Shown piece by piece: positions 36,889-46,446 of a DNA stretch of 64,000 bases. The notes under the pieces were generated by a model. It was not told the origin of the DNA, searched no databases, and worked only from the letters and a program-made list of their open reading frames with translations. The stretch spans positions 3,720,001 to 3,784,000 of the forward strand of contig AP025576.1 of assembly GCA_022845955.1 (NCBI GenBank), read 5' to 3'. Each line of letters begins with the position of its first letter. Within the stretch, counting starts at the first letter, position 1. The position numbers and the translations under genes were made by a program. The DNA comes from Lachnospiraceae bacterium. GTDB lineage: Bacteria > Bacillota > Clostridia > Lachnospirales > Lachnospiraceae.

Positions 36889-38295
36889 ATGGGTGGATTT
36901 TTTGGAGTAGCATCAAAAGAGGATTGTGTCTTCGACCTATTTTTCGGGACGGATTACCATTCTCATTTGGGAACACGACGGGCCGGTTTGGCCGTATACG
37001 ATCGGGAACGCGGTTTTGACCGTTCCATCCACAATATTGAAAATGCACCATTCCGTACCAAATTCGATAAAGAAGTTACGGAAATGAAAGGAAATTTAGG
37101 GATCGGCAGCATTTCTGACTATGAACCCCAGCCGCTGATCGTACGTTCTCACCATGGCACGTATTCCATTGCCACAGTGGGTAAAATCAACAATACAGAG
37201 GAGATCCTGTCCAAGATTCTTTTTTCTTCCCACATTCATTTTCTGGAAATGAGCGGCGGCACTATCAACGCCACGGAACTCGTTGCCACTATTATCAACC
37301 AAAAAGAAAACATTATAGAGGGGATCCAATATGCCCAGGAACTGATTGAAGGTTCCATGACCATTCTGCTCATGACCTCCGGTGGTATCTATGCGGCGAG
37401 GGACAGAATGGGCCGCACGCCGGTTGCTATAGGGAAAAAGGAGGATGCTTACTGTATATCCTTCGAAAGCTTTGCCTACCTCAATCTGGGTTATGTCAAC
37501 GAAAGGGAATTAGGTCCCGGAGAAATTGTGGTGGTGACTCCTGAAGGGGCCCAGACTCTGGCGGCACCCGGGAAGGAAATGAAAATATGTACCTTTCTGT
37601 GGGTATATTATGGTTATCCCTCTTCTTCCTATGAAGGAATCAGCGTGGAAAAGATGCGTTACAATTGCGGCGCCTCCATGGCCAGACGTGATGATGCTTC
37701 TCCGGATATCGTGGCTGGTGTCCCGGATTCCGGAACAGCCCATGCCATCGGCTATTCCAATACCTCCGGCATCCCGTTTTCCCGCCCTTTTATTAAATAC
37801 ACCCCTACCTGGCCGCGTTCCTTCATGCCTACTATCCAGAGCCAGAGAAACCTGATCGCTAAAATGAAGCTGATTCCCGTCCGGGATCTGATTCAGGGCC
37901 GCAGCATGCTTCTGATCGACGATTCGATTGTACGCGGTACACAGCTGCGTGAAACCACGGAATTCTTATATCAAAGCGGTGCCAGGGAGGTCCATATCCG
38001 TCCTGCATGCCCGCCGCTGCTTTACGGCTGTAAGTATCTGAACTTCTCCCGTTCCACCTCAGAGATGGATCTGATCACCCGCCGGGTGATTAAGGAGATG
38101 GAGGGTAACAGCAAATATATTAATCTGGAAGCTTATTCCGACCCGGAAACACCGGAGTTCCAGGCAATGGTATCCAGAATCGGCGAACAGCTTAATTTTA
38201 CCACCCTGCGTTATAACCGACTGGATGATATGATTGATTCCGTAGGTATTGACCGGTGTAAGCTCTGTACCTATTGCTGGGACGGAAAAGAATAA
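36889..38295 (+). CDS. Amidophosphoribosyltransferase-like protein lacking the glutaminase cysteine
   Basis: The 468-aa protein aligns in layout with PurF: an N-terminal Ntn-type glutamine amidotransferase domain (FGVASKEDCVFDLFFGTDYH, HLGTRRAGLAVYD) and a C-terminal phosphoribosyltransferase domain with the PRPP loop SMLLIDDSIVRGTQLRET near residue 340. PurF needs cysteine as its first mature residue; here the start reads MGGFFGVAS, with glycine there. The GAGGAG site directly upstream leaves no room for another start. The C-terminus has a CKLCTYCW cluster. It may use ammonia or act on another substrate, or be regulatory. It stands alone facing aroA. Confidence 0.88.
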   Translation: MGGFFGVASKEDCVFDLFFGTDYHSHLGTRRAGLAVYDRERGFDRSIHNIENAPFRTKFDKEVTEMKGNLGIGSISDYEPQPLIVRSHHGTYSIATVGKINNTEEILSKILFSSHIHFLEMSGGTINATELVATIINQKENIIEGIQYAQELIEGSMTILLMTSGGIYAARDRMGRTPVAIGKKEDAYCISFESFAYLNLGYVNERELGPGEIVVVTPEGAQTLAAPGKEMKICTFLWVYYGYPSSSYEGISVEKMRYNCGASMARRDDASPDIVAGVPDSGTAHAIGYSNTSGIPFSRPFIKYTPTWPRSFMPTIQSQRNLIAKMKLIPVRDLIQGRSMLLIDDSIVRGTQLRETTEFLYQSGAREVHIRPACPPLLYGCKYLNFSRSTSEMDLITRRVIKEMEGNSKYINLEAYSDPETPEFQAMVSRIGEQLNFTTLRYNRLDDMIDSVGIDRCKLCTYCWDGKE

Positions 38296-38366
38296 GTCAA
38301 ATATCCCGCCGCAGGCAAGAGGAAGCAAACTTGAAATGCCGCGGACGCAGGAATGAAAGATTGGAA

Positions 38367-38409
38367 CAAAAAATAGCCTTTCGTCACATCGTGACCGGGC
38401 TATTTTTTT
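38367..38409. terminator. Bidirectional terminator between the PurF-like gene and aroA
   Basis: AAAAAATAGCC and GGCTATTTTTTT form the outer stem, with an inner GTCAC/GTGAC pair. T-tracts on both strands let it serve the two convergent genes. Confidence 0.85.
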
Positions 38410-38424
38410 ACAAATATATATAAA

Positions 38425-39747
38425 TTACCACGCAAGTGGTTTTTCCAGTTCTTCCGTAACCCTGTCCAAAACCTGAAAATAATTCTCAAACGTCTTCCGG
38501 CAGCAGCCCGGATCCCGTATCACGATACCTTCAGCCCGCAGCCCTGTGAGGGAAAAGCCCATTGCCATCCGGTGATCTTCATAGGTATCAACCACACCCG
38601 GCAGCGGTTTCCCGGGCATGATAAGGAGGCTGTCCTCCTCTTCTTCACAACGGATTCCAAGCCGTCCTAACTCCGCAGCAATAGCCCCCATCCGGTTGCT
38701 CTCCTGGTAACGGGTATGGGCAATCCCGCTGATTTTCACGGGAGAATCTGCAAAAGGAGCTATGGCGGCAAGCGTGATCGCCTGATCCGAGCAGGCATGC
38801 ATATCCGCCTCCACTCCGTGTAAACAGCCCTTTTCCGGTCCCTTCAGCCAGACTCCCTCTTCTCCTTCCCCAAGTGTACAGCCCATTTTTTCCAGGATCC
38901 GAAGGAATTGTATATCTCCCTGCAAAGACGTAAAATGTACGCCGGGCACCAGCACCTTAGTTCCAAGAAGGGCGGCCATTGCATAAAAATAGCAGGCGGC
39001 AGAAACATCCGGTTCAATGGCATAGTCCTGATGGCGGTAAGACTGCCCGGCCTTGATATGGAAGCAATCCGCTTCCTTCCTCTGCACAGAAACTCCAAAC
39101 TGTTCCATCATGCGAAGGGTCATATCTATATAAGCCATGCCATGGGTTCCCTTCACACGAATATCCAGGCTTTTTTCCCCGCAGCAGGCAGCGATCAGCA
39201 GTGCGCTCAGAAACTGGCTGCTGTGTGCGATATCCACGGATATTTCCTGCTTTCCTCCTTCTCCCGGATAAAGGGTAAACGGGAAGCAGCCTTCCCTGCC
39301 GCCATACTCCACCTGTGTTCCCAGCTCCTGAAGTGACTGCAGCAAAGGCAGCATGGGACGGCGCTTCATCTGCTCGGAGGAATCCAGATGCCATACCCCT
39401 TTTTTCAGCCCCAGCAGGGCGGTTAAAAAACGGGCGGCCGTTCCGGCGCTTCCCACATAGACGGAAGCCTCCTTCACAGGCAGAGATCCTCCCAACCCCT
39501 CCACCCGGATAAGCGCCTTTTCCTCCTCCGCCTGTACCGAAAAACCCAAATCGGCGATACACTGCTGCAGATACCGGGAATCATCGCTGAACAAGGCCCC
39601 GGTCAGTATGCTCGTCCCATCTGCCAGCATCGCCAGAAGGAGCGCTCTGTTTGTTATGCTTTTTGAGCCGGGAACCCGTACCACAGCTTCCCCGTTCTCC
39701 CTTGTTTTTCCGTAAATACATGGTACATGATAGCTGCTGCTTTCCAT
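38425..39747 (-). CDS. aroA: 3-phosphoshikimate 1-carboxyvinyltransferase (EPSP synthase)
   Basis: AroA joins phosphoenolpyruvate to shikimate-3-phosphate in aromatic amino acid synthesis. The 440-aa protein has the N-terminal VPGSKSITNRALLLAMLADG, GSAGTAARFLTALLGL, SSEQMKRRPMLPLLQSL, HSSQFLSALL, EPDVSAACYFYAMAALLG, CSDQAITLAAIAPFAD and DTYEDHRMAMGFSL. The start at 39747 has GGAGG nine bases upstream; the frame is open 25 codons further. It is not in an aro operon here. Confidence 0.95.
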   Translation of the reverse strand: MESSSYHVPCIYGKTRENGEAVVRVPGSKSITNRALLLAMLADGTSILTGALFSDDSRYLQQCIADLGFSVQAEEEKALIRVEGLGGSLPVKEASVYVGSAGTAARFLTALLGLKKGVWHLDSSEQMKRRPMLPLLQSLQELGTQVEYGGREGCFPFTLYPGEGGKQEISVDIAHSSQFLSALLIAACCGEKSLDIRVKGTHGMAYIDMTLRMMEQFGVSVQRKEADCFHIKAGQSYRHQDYAIEPDVSAACYFYAMAALLGTKVLVPGVHFTSLQGDIQFLRILEKMGCTLGEGEEGVWLKGPEKGCLHGVEADMHACSDQAITLAAIAPFADSPVKISGIAHTRYQESNRMGAIAAELGRLGIRCEEEEDSLLIMPGKPLPGVVDTYEDHRMAMGFSLTGLRAEGIVIRDPGCCRKTFENYFQVLDRVTEELEKPLAW

Positions 39748-39889
39748 TTTAGCCGCCCTCCCTGTGTCCAAACCCATACAATCATTTCCTGAACTGTTAC
39801 CTTGAATTTCATTCAATAACATGTTACGATACTATCTGTTACGAGTCAAACCTAATCTGCGTTAAATTCTAATGAATGAGGAAAAACAA

Positions 39890-40747
39890 ATGATAAAAGA
39901 CCTTTTTTCAGAAAAAAAACAGCTTCTTTCCTTCGAGGTTTTTCCGCCGAAAAAGGAAGATGAATTCGCAAATGCCATCTCCGTACTGGATTCCCTCGCA
40001 GGGCTTCAGCCTGACTTTATCAGTGTGACCTATGGGGCAGGCGGCAGCAAATCAAAAAAAACCGTAGAGATTGCTTCCTATATCCAGAATCAGCTTCATA
40101 TCCGGGCATTGGCCCATATGACCTGCGTCGGCTCCAGGAAAGAGGATATCGACGCGGTAACCGCCCAGCTCAGGGAGGCTCATGTAAACCATGTGCTGGC
40201 ACTTCGCGGAGACAGGCCTTCCTATATGAGTGATGAGCAGTTTGAGGGCAGACATTTTTCCCATGCCTCCGATCTGATCCATTATCTGGGAACCAATACG
40301 GATCTGCATATCGCAGGGGCCTGCTACCCGGAGAAGCATTACGAGGCCGGGGATATGGAAAGTGATCTTATACATTTAAAGGAAAAATGTGAGGCCGGCG
40401 CAGAATTTCTGATTACCCAGCTGTTTTTTGATAACGATGCTTTCTATCGTTTTCTGGAGAAAGCAGGAAAATCCGGAATCCAAATCCCTGTATGTGCGGG
40501 TATCATGCCAATCACCTCAGCGAAACAGCTGGGAACCACCGTTTCCCTGTCCGGTTCCGCCGTTCCCAAACAGCTGGCCGATATCATAGCCACCTATGGG
40601 GATGATCCGGCAGATATGAGAAAAGCCGGCATTGATTATGCCATAAAACAGATTCTGGATCTGAAAGCCCATCATGCGGACGGTATCCATATCTACACGA
40701 TGAACAAACCCAAAGTAGCACAGGAAATTGCAGCCGCCATCCGGTAA
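39890..40747 (+). CDS. metF: 5,10-methylenetetrahydrofolate reductase
   Basis: This flavin enzyme reduces methylene-THF to methyl-THF for methionine synthesis. The 285-aa product shows the TIM-barrel landmarks LLSFEVFPPKKEDEFA, FISVTYGAGGSKSKKTVEIA, ALAHMTCVGS, NHVLALRGDRPSYMSDEQFE, AGAEFLITQLFFDN and VCAGIMPITSAKQL. GAGG eight bases before the ATG at 39890 decides the start; an ATG six codons earlier has no ribosome site. It is divergent from aroA and convergent with the glucosidase gene. Confidence 0.96.
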   Translation: MIKDLFSEKKQLLSFEVFPPKKEDEFANAISVLDSLAGLQPDFISVTYGAGGSKSKKTVEIASYIQNQLHIRALAHMTCVGSRKEDIDAVTAQLREAHVNHVLALRGDRPSYMSDEQFEGRHFSHASDLIHYLGTNTDLHIAGACYPEKHYEAGDMESDLIHLKEKCEAGAEFLITQLFFDNDAFYRFLEKAGKSGIQIPVCAGIMPITSAKQLGTTVSLSGSAVPKQLADIIATYGDDPADMRKAGIDYAIKQILDLKAHHADGIHIYTMNKPKVAQEIAAAIR

Positions 40748-40814
40748 CCGTTCCGGCATGTCTGAACGGTTAAGAGAATCTTTATTTATATAAACAGATA
40801 GCATTTTCGATGAT

Positions 40815-40860
40815 AAAAAGCGGAAGAGACACTCCCTCCCCGGGTCGTCTTTTCCGCTTT
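40815..40860. terminator. Terminator between metF and the glucosidase gene
   Basis: AAAAGCGGAA and TTCCGCTTT form the outer stem with a GAGAC/GTC inner part. Read on the minus strand it ends in five T residues; it probably serves both convergent genes. Confidence 0.7.
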
Positions 40861-41028
40861 CTGCTATTCACATTTTGCATTTCTCAACCAGCAAAAAAAT
40901 ATACTTTAAGCGAGGGATATTTGACACTCACTGCAATCACTTTTTATGGCTGAGTTTTATATTCCCGAAGTTTTTCCTCGGCTTCTTTACGGATAAGCGA
41001 AAAGTGCTTTTGGAGTTTTTCACAAATT

Positions 41029-43248
41029 TTATTCCAGAACAAATTCCGCCTGCATTTCACAGCCGCTGTGAGGTGCTACCATCACCTGGAACCGGCCTGC
41101 CTCTGCGCGGCATTCCATATCCTTACCATAAAAACGCAGCATTTCCTCTGTGATGGTAAATTGCACAGTCTTTGTTTCCCCTGCCTTCAGGGGAACAAGC
41201 TGCACACCCTTCAGCTCTTTTACCGGCCGAACCACGCTGCCCGCCACATCCCGGATATACAGCTGCACCGCTTCCGTGCCGGGCACATCGCCGGTATTGG
41301 TAATATCCGCTTTTACAGTCAGAGAGCTCTCCCTGCGCAGGATATGGCTGCTGAGGGTGAGCGGGCCATACTCCGCCTTGTGGTAGGAAAGTCCATAGCC
41401 AAAAGGGTACAGAGGCGTATTGCTGCAGTCTGTATAACGTGAGAAGAAACGGTTGGGGGTCACGCCGTCGTAGGGCCTTCCGGTATTAAAATGGTTATAA
41501 TACAGGGGCATCTGCCCGACACTGCGGGGCATGCTCATGGACAATCTGCCGGAAGGATTGTCTTTTCCGAACAGTACATCGGCAATTCCGTGGCCGCCTT
41601 CGGTACCGGGGAACCACACTTCCAGGAGGGCGTCGGATAAGCGGCTCACCTCATCCAGGACAAGGGGCCGTCCGCCGAACAGAACCACGATAACCTTTGA
41701 CGCTTTTTCCCGCACTCTGCGAAGCAGCTCCAGCTGGTCGCCAGGTATCTCCAAACTGGTGCGGCTTCCGCCTTCACCGCCCTGTATAACTGCTTCTCCC
41801 AATGCAAGAACCGCCACATCGGCCTTTTCCGCCAGTTCTGCAGCCTTCTCCAGCTCCAGCTGTCTTTTTTCCCGGCTCCAGCCTTCCATGCCCATTTGCA
41901 TCCTCAATGCAGGAAGATCATGGTAATCCTTTTCCAGAAGCGTCTCACAGCCGGGAGCACTCACCACATTTTCTTTCCCTGCGGCTTCTTCCAAAGCGGT
42001 CTTCAACGTAATCACAGCCTCTTTCTTACCATGGATGGCCCACATCCCCAAGGCATCCTGATTATCGGCATAAGGGCCGATCAGGGCAATTTTCCCGCCT
42101 GCTTCCAAAGGGAGGGTATTCTCTTTGTTTTCCAGCAGCACCATGGTTCTCACTGCCGCTTCCCTGGCAAGTCTGCGGTTTCCTTCCGAGAGGAAAAGCC
42201 GCGCTTCCTCGGCTTCGTCCGCACCGCGATAAGGATCTTCAAATAAACCCAGTTTATTTTTCAGCTTCAGGATACGCATCACTGCTTTATCCAGCTGTTT
42301 TTCATTTATTTTGCCTTCCTGTATCAGTTCTTCCAGATAGTTGGCATAGCAGCCGGTGCACATATCAATGTCCACGCCGGCTTCCATAGCCAGGCGGGCG
42401 GCATCCTTCTGATCCTCTGCCGCCCCGTGAAGCACAAGCTCCGCTATGGCCGCATAATCGGTGATGACTACCCCCTCAAACCCCCACTCTTCCCGGAGCA
42501 CGTCATTCATCAGCCACTTATTTCCGGTGGAGGGAATGCCGTCAACCGTGTTAAAGGAGGTCATAACCATCTCACAGCCCGCATCCACGCCAGCCTTATA
42601 AGAGGGGAGATATTCCTGGCGGAGCCTGCGCTGGGACATATCCACCGTATTGTAATCCCTGCCGCCCTCCGGTGCGCCGTAGGCAGCAAAATGCTTCACG
42701 CAGGAGGCCATACCGGCCGGCTTATCCGAGCCCAGCCCTTTCTGGAAGCCCTTCACCATAGCCGCCGCATAGAGGCTGTTCATATAAGGATCCTCACCTG
42801 TGGATTCCAGGCAACGCCCCCATCTCGCGTCACGTACCAGATCCACCATGGGGGAAAAGGTCACGTGGGCTCCAGCCGCCACACTTTCTTCCGAGGTTAC
42901 TTCACACAGTTTTTCCAGAAGTCCGGGATCAAAAGAGCAGCCCAGCGCCAGAGGAACAGGAAACACGGTACGGAAACCATAAATAATATCCGCCATGAAA
43001 AGCAGCGGGATTTTATGGCGGCTGCGTTCCATATAAGCCTTCTGTACCGCTTTCATCCGTTCCGCCCCCACCACATTCAGGGTGGAACCCACATTGCGGA
43101 CAATTTCCTCACTGAGTCCCAAATCCTCTCTGACTCCCAGCTCCTGTCCCTGTGTATTCAGTACCTCTCCCGGCACCTGCACCAGCTGTCCGATTTTTTC
43201 CGTCACAGATAAAGAGTCCAATAACTCCTGAAGTTTGCTATCCTGCAT
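41029..43248 (-). CDS. Beta-glucosidase-type glycoside hydrolase, GH3 family
   Basis: The 739-aa protein has the three-part GH3 layout. A TIM-barrel domain carries FPVPLALGCSFDPGLLEKLC, STGEDPYMNSLYAAAMVKGF and the nucleophile aspartate in GFEGVVITDYAAIAELVLHG. An alpha/beta sandwich follows, then a fibronectin-III-like C-terminal domain (VTNTGD-type ITNTGDVPGTEAVQLYIRDV). There is no signal peptide, so it acts in the cytoplasm on imported disaccharides or glycosides. The start at 43248 has GGGGG ten bases upstream. It lies 17 bp after gpsA. Whether it prefers glucosides or xylosides cannot be said. Confidence 0.94.
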   Translation of the reverse strand: MQDSKLQELLDSLSVTEKIGQLVQVPGEVLNTQGQELGVREDLGLSEEIVRNVGSTLNVVGAERMKAVQKAYMERSRHKIPLLFMADIIYGFRTVFPVPLALGCSFDPGLLEKLCEVTSEESVAAGAHVTFSPMVDLVRDARWGRCLESTGEDPYMNSLYAAAMVKGFQKGLGSDKPAGMASCVKHFAAYGAPEGGRDYNTVDMSQRRLRQEYLPSYKAGVDAGCEMVMTSFNTVDGIPSTGNKWLMNDVLREEWGFEGVVITDYAAIAELVLHGAAEDQKDAARLAMEAGVDIDMCTGCYANYLEELIQEGKINEKQLDKAVMRILKLKNKLGLFEDPYRGADEAEEARLFLSEGNRRLAREAAVRTMVLLENKENTLPLEAGGKIALIGPYADNQDALGMWAIHGKKEAVITLKTALEEAAGKENVVSAPGCETLLEKDYHDLPALRMQMGMEGWSREKRQLELEKAAELAEKADVAVLALGEAVIQGGEGGSRTSLEIPGDQLELLRRVREKASKVIVVLFGGRPLVLDEVSRLSDALLEVWFPGTEGGHGIADVLFGKDNPSGRLSMSMPRSVGQMPLYYNHFNTGRPYDGVTPNRFFSRYTDCSNTPLYPFGYGLSYHKAEYGPLTLSSHILRRESSLTVKADITNTGDVPGTEAVQLYIRDVAGSVVRPVKELKGVQLVPLKAGETKTVQFTITEEMLRFYGKDMECRAEAGRFQVMVAPHSGCEMQAEFVLE

Positions 43249-43264
43249 TTTTATCATTCCCCCG

Positions 43265-44293
43265 TTAATCAGCAGATGTCATATTCCACATCGTATCATC
43301 CGAAATCTCAATCTTTTTATCCCGGAGCATCAGGTCGTTCACTGCCTGAGCCGCGGATTTTCCCTGGAACAGCACTTCATTCACCTGCTCGATTATAGGC
43401 AGCTGTACCTGGTATTTCCCGGCAAGAGCCATTGCAGCTTTTGCGGAATAAACCCCTTCCACCACCATCTTCACTTCTTTCATGGCTTCTTCCATCGACA
43501 GCCCCTGTCCGATGAGGATTCCGGCCCTACGGTTTCTGGAATGCATACTTGCACAGGTTACTATCAAATCGCCGATACCGGATAAGCCGCAGAAGGTTTC
43601 AAAATGCCCTCCCATCTGGATCCCCAGCCTGGCAATTTCCGTAATACCTCTGGTAATCAGCGCCGCTTTTGTATTATCCCCGTAGCCAAGCCCATCGGCG
43701 ATGCCGGCGGCAAGCGCCACCACATTCTTCAGCGCCGCACCGATTTCGATCCCCAGCACGTCGGGGCTTGCATACACACGGAACACTTCATTCATGAATA
43801 CATTCTGGATATATTCCGCCGTTTTCTTATTCCTGGCACCCGCCACTATAACCGTCGGCAGCCCCTTTCCCACTTCCTCCGCATGAGAGGGACCGGAAAG
43901 TACGGCAACCTCAGCCTGGGGCACTTCCTCTTCAATGATCTGGGAAAGCGTCATCAGGGTATTTTCTTCGATACCTTTTGCCACATTGACGATAATCTGT
44001 CCCTCTGCCGCCACATCCTTAAGCTGTGCCGCCGTGCTTCTGGTAAAGGGAGAAGGAACTGCAAGTACCAGAAGCTCCTTTCCAACCGCCGCTTCCTTTA
44101 AATCCGTGGTAAAAATTGTATCTTCCGAAAGTATTACGCCGGGAAGCTTATCCTTCTGTTCCCGTTTTTCCTGCAGCATTTCAATTTCCGCGCCAAGCGC
44201 CGACCATACCGTCACATGATGCCCGTTATTTGTAAGAAGCCAGGTGAGGGCTGTTCCCCAGCTGCCTGCCCCTATCATTCCTATTTCTGCCAT
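43265..44293 (-). CDS. gpsA: Glycerol-3-phosphate dehydrogenase, NAD(P)+
   Basis: GpsA makes sn-glycerol-3-phosphate for phospholipid synthesis. The 342-aa protein starts with the Rossmann motif IGMIGAGSWGTALTWLLTNNG and has VLAVPSPFTRS, VNVAKGIEENTLMTLSQII, VLSGPSHAEEVGKGLPT, EIGAALKNVVALAAGIADGL and ETFCGLSGIGDLIVTCASMH. It follows plsY by 41 bp, the common pairing, since PlsY acylates its product. Confidence 0.97.
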   Translation of the reverse strand: MAEIGMIGAGSWGTALTWLLTNNGHHVTVWSALGAEIEMLQEKREQKDKLPGVILSEDTIFTTDLKEAAVGKELLVLAVPSPFTRSTAAQLKDVAAEGQIIVNVAKGIEENTLMTLSQIIEEEVPQAEVAVLSGPSHAEEVGKGLPTVIVAGARNKKTAEYIQNVFMNEVFRVYASPDVLGIEIGAALKNVVALAAGIADGLGYGDNTKAALITRGITEIARLGIQMGGHFETFCGLSGIGDLIVTCASMHSRNRRAGILIGQGLSMEEAMKEVKMVVEGVYSAKAAMALAGKYQVQLPIIEQVNEVLFQGKSAAQAVNDLMLRDKKIEISDDTMWNMTSAD

Positions 44294-44334
44294 TCTTGTT
44301 CCCTTCCGTCTGTTCGCCAGACTTTGCTTGCTAT

Positions 44335-44976
44335 CTATTTTTTCTTAAATAAATAGGTTTTCCTCTCATTCCCGTGAAGCAGACGTTTGATATTTTCACG
44401 GTGCTTCCAATATGCCATCATCGTGAGGCAGGCGCCGATTATGTAGAGTTCAATAAGGGCTGCCTGGCTCATTCCGAAAACACCCAGCTGGCCTAACACC
44501 ACCAGCTCAATCATAAATCCCGCATAAACAAGGAGAGAGCCAAGTGAAACAAAATGAGTGGTAAGGAAGGCACCGAAAAACAGGATCACTCCCACCGGAA
44601 TGAAATAAGGATGGAAGGAAAGGATCAGCCCGGCAGTAGCCGCTATTCCTTTTCCGCCTCTGAAATGAAGATAAAAAGGAAAATTATGTCCCAGAATCGC
44701 TCCCGCCCCCGCATAGAGCATATACAGATATTTCATATCCGGATGGCTGCCTCCAAACAGAAGCCTCGCAAGCAGCACCGCCAGAATACACTTAATAACG
44801 TCGCCGGCAAATACTATCAGCCCGGCCTTCGTCCCCAGCACACGAAGCGCATTGGTCGTACCGGCATTCCCGCTCCCGTAATTACGGATATCGATACCAT
44901 GCATTTTCCCGTAGATAAATGATGTCTGAAACAGGCCAAATGCATAGCCAATCAAAAGGCAAACTACTCGAATCAT
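44335..44976 (-). CDS. plsY: Glycerol-3-phosphate acyltransferase PlsY
   Basis: This membrane enzyme transfers the acyl group of acyl-phosphate to glycerol-3-phosphate, the first step of phospholipid synthesis. The 213-aa protein has about five membrane segments and the family motifs DIRNYGSGNAGTTNALRVLG, AGAGAILGHNFPFYLHFRGG and GKGIAATAGL. It lies between der and gpsA. Confidence 0.97.
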   Translation of the reverse strand: MIRVVCLLIGYAFGLFQTSFIYGKMHGIDIRNYGSGNAGTTNALRVLGTKAGLIVFAGDVIKCILAVLLARLLFGGSHPDMKYLYMLYAGAGAILGHNFPFYLHFRGGKGIAATAGLILSFHPYFIPVGVILFFGAFLTTHFVSLGSLLVYAGFMIELVVLGQLGVFGMSQAALIELYIIGACLTMMAYWKHRENIKRLLHGNERKTYLFKKK

Positions 44977-44977
44977 G

Positions 44978-46315
44978 TTATTTATTCTCCTTCCTTTCCC
45001 TGATGATGAATTTCAGGGGGGTTCCTCTGAATCCAAAGGCTTCCCTTATTTTATTTTCAATATATCGTGTATAGGAAAAATGCATCAGTTCCTTATCGTT
45101 AACGAAAATGACAAAGGTAGGCGGTTTCACCGTTGCCTGGGTGATATAATAGAGGCGAAGACGCTTTCCCTTATCGGACGGCGGCTGCTGCATCGCCACA
45201 GCCTCGGCCATGATTTCATTGAGCACGCCGGTGGCAACACGCAGCGCATGGTTTTCGATTACCGCATCAATGGTTTCAAACAGCTTGGGAAGGCGCTGTC
45301 CGGTCATTGCCGATATGAAAAGAATCTCCGCATAAGGCATGAAGGAAAGTGTGTTCCTCACCTTTTCCTGGAAACGGTAGATCGTTTTATCATCCTTTTC
45401 AATGGCGTCCCATTTATTTACCGCGATAATCATACCTTTGCCCCGTTCATGGGCAATTCCTGCAATCTTGGCATCCTGCTCGGTAACGCCTTCCTGGGCA
45501 TCGATGACGAGGACCACCACGTCGGCACGTTCCACCGCCCCCACGGTACGGACGATCATATAACGCTCCAATTCTTCTTTGATTTTATTTTTCCTGCGAA
45601 GTCCCGCCGTATCAATGAAGATGTATTCCCTGCCGTTATGAACCACTTCCGTATCGATGGCGTCTCTGGTCGTTCCCGCGATATCGGATACGATCACCCG
45701 GTTTTCTCCGATTAGCCGGTTAATAATGGAGGATTTTCCAACATTGGGTTTTCCAACAATAGCGATCCTGGGCCTGTCGTCCTCATCCTCCGCTTCAGAC
45801 CTGTCAGGAAAATGTCGGATAACCTCATCCAGCATGTCGCCCAGCCCCATCCGGTTTGCAGCGGAAATGGGATGGGGATCCCCGATCCCCAGATTATAGA
45901 ATTCATAGACATCCGCCATGAATTTATCAAAGCTGTCCACCTTATTTACCACCAGTACCACCGGTTTATGGGAACGCCGCAGCATATCCGCTACTTTGGA
46001 ATCCGCATCCACCAGTCCCTGCCTTACATCCACCATAAAAAGGATTACGTCTGCGGTATCTATGGCAATCTGGGCCTGCTCCCTCATCTGGGACAGGATA
46101 ACATCGCTGCTGTCAGGCTCAATACCTCCGGTATCTATCATGGTAAAGGTACGGTCCAGCCATGTGACATCCGCATAAATACGATCCCTGGTGATACCCG
46201 GCGAATCCTTAACAATTGAAATCATTTCTCCCGCCAAAGCGTTAAAAAGGGTGGATTTTCCCACATTAGGCCTTCCCACCACCGCTACGATTGGTTTCCT
46301 TATTGAATCACTCAT
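44978..46315 (-). CDS. der: Ribosome-assembly GTPase Der (EngA)
   Basis: Der has two GTPase domains in tandem and helps mature the 50S subunit. Domain 1 has [26 protein letters not shown] and NKVDSF. Domain 2 has [32 protein letters not shown] and [13 protein letters not shown]-like domain closes the protein ([36 protein letters not shown]). The start at 46315 gives 445 aa and begins [16 protein letters not shown]. The ribosome site there is weak, and starts at 46327 or 46342 cannot be excluded. Confidence 0.97.
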   Translation of the reverse strand: MSDSIRKPIVAVVGRPNVGKSTLFNALAGEMISIVKDSPGITRDRIYADVTWLDRTFTMIDTGGIEPDSSDVILSQMREQAQIAIDTADVILFMVDVRQGLVDADSKVADMLRRSHKPVVLVVNKVDSFDKFMADVYEFYNLGIGDPHPISAANRMGLGDMLDEVIRHFPDRSEAEDEDDRPRIAIVGKPNVGKSSIINRLIGENRVIVSDIAGTTRDAIDTEVVHNGREYIFIDTAGLRRKNKIKEELERYMIVRTVGAVERADVVVLVIDAQEGVTEQDAKIAGIAHERGKGMIIAVNKWDAIEKDDKTIYRFQEKVRNTLSFMPYAEILFISAMTGQRLPKLFETIDAVIENHALRVATGVLNEIMAEAVAMQQPPSDKGKRLRLYYITQATVKPPTFVIFVNDKELMHFSYTRYIENKIREAFGFRGTPLKFIIRERKENK

Positions 46316-46402
46316 ATATTTTTCCATCCATTCTGCCGCCAAACGGCGGCGGATACCGTATCCGTATACGGTTCCGGCGCCGCAGTACGGCGCTTTTACT
46401 TT

Positions 46403-46446
46403 CTTGTAACAGTTCAGACAAGCCGGAACCGTTAGTCTGGGCTGTT
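46403..46446. repeat. Inverted repeat at the end of the DUF512 gene
   Basis: GTAACAG-CAGAC and GTCTG-CTGTTAC form an imperfect stem overlapping the stop codon at 46432. It may slow or end transcription before der but has no T-tract. Confidence 0.35.

Noticed and set aside
39014..39562. A glycine-rich 182-codon frame on the minus strand
   Set aside because: It overlaps aroA in another frame; the aroA motifs are unambiguous.
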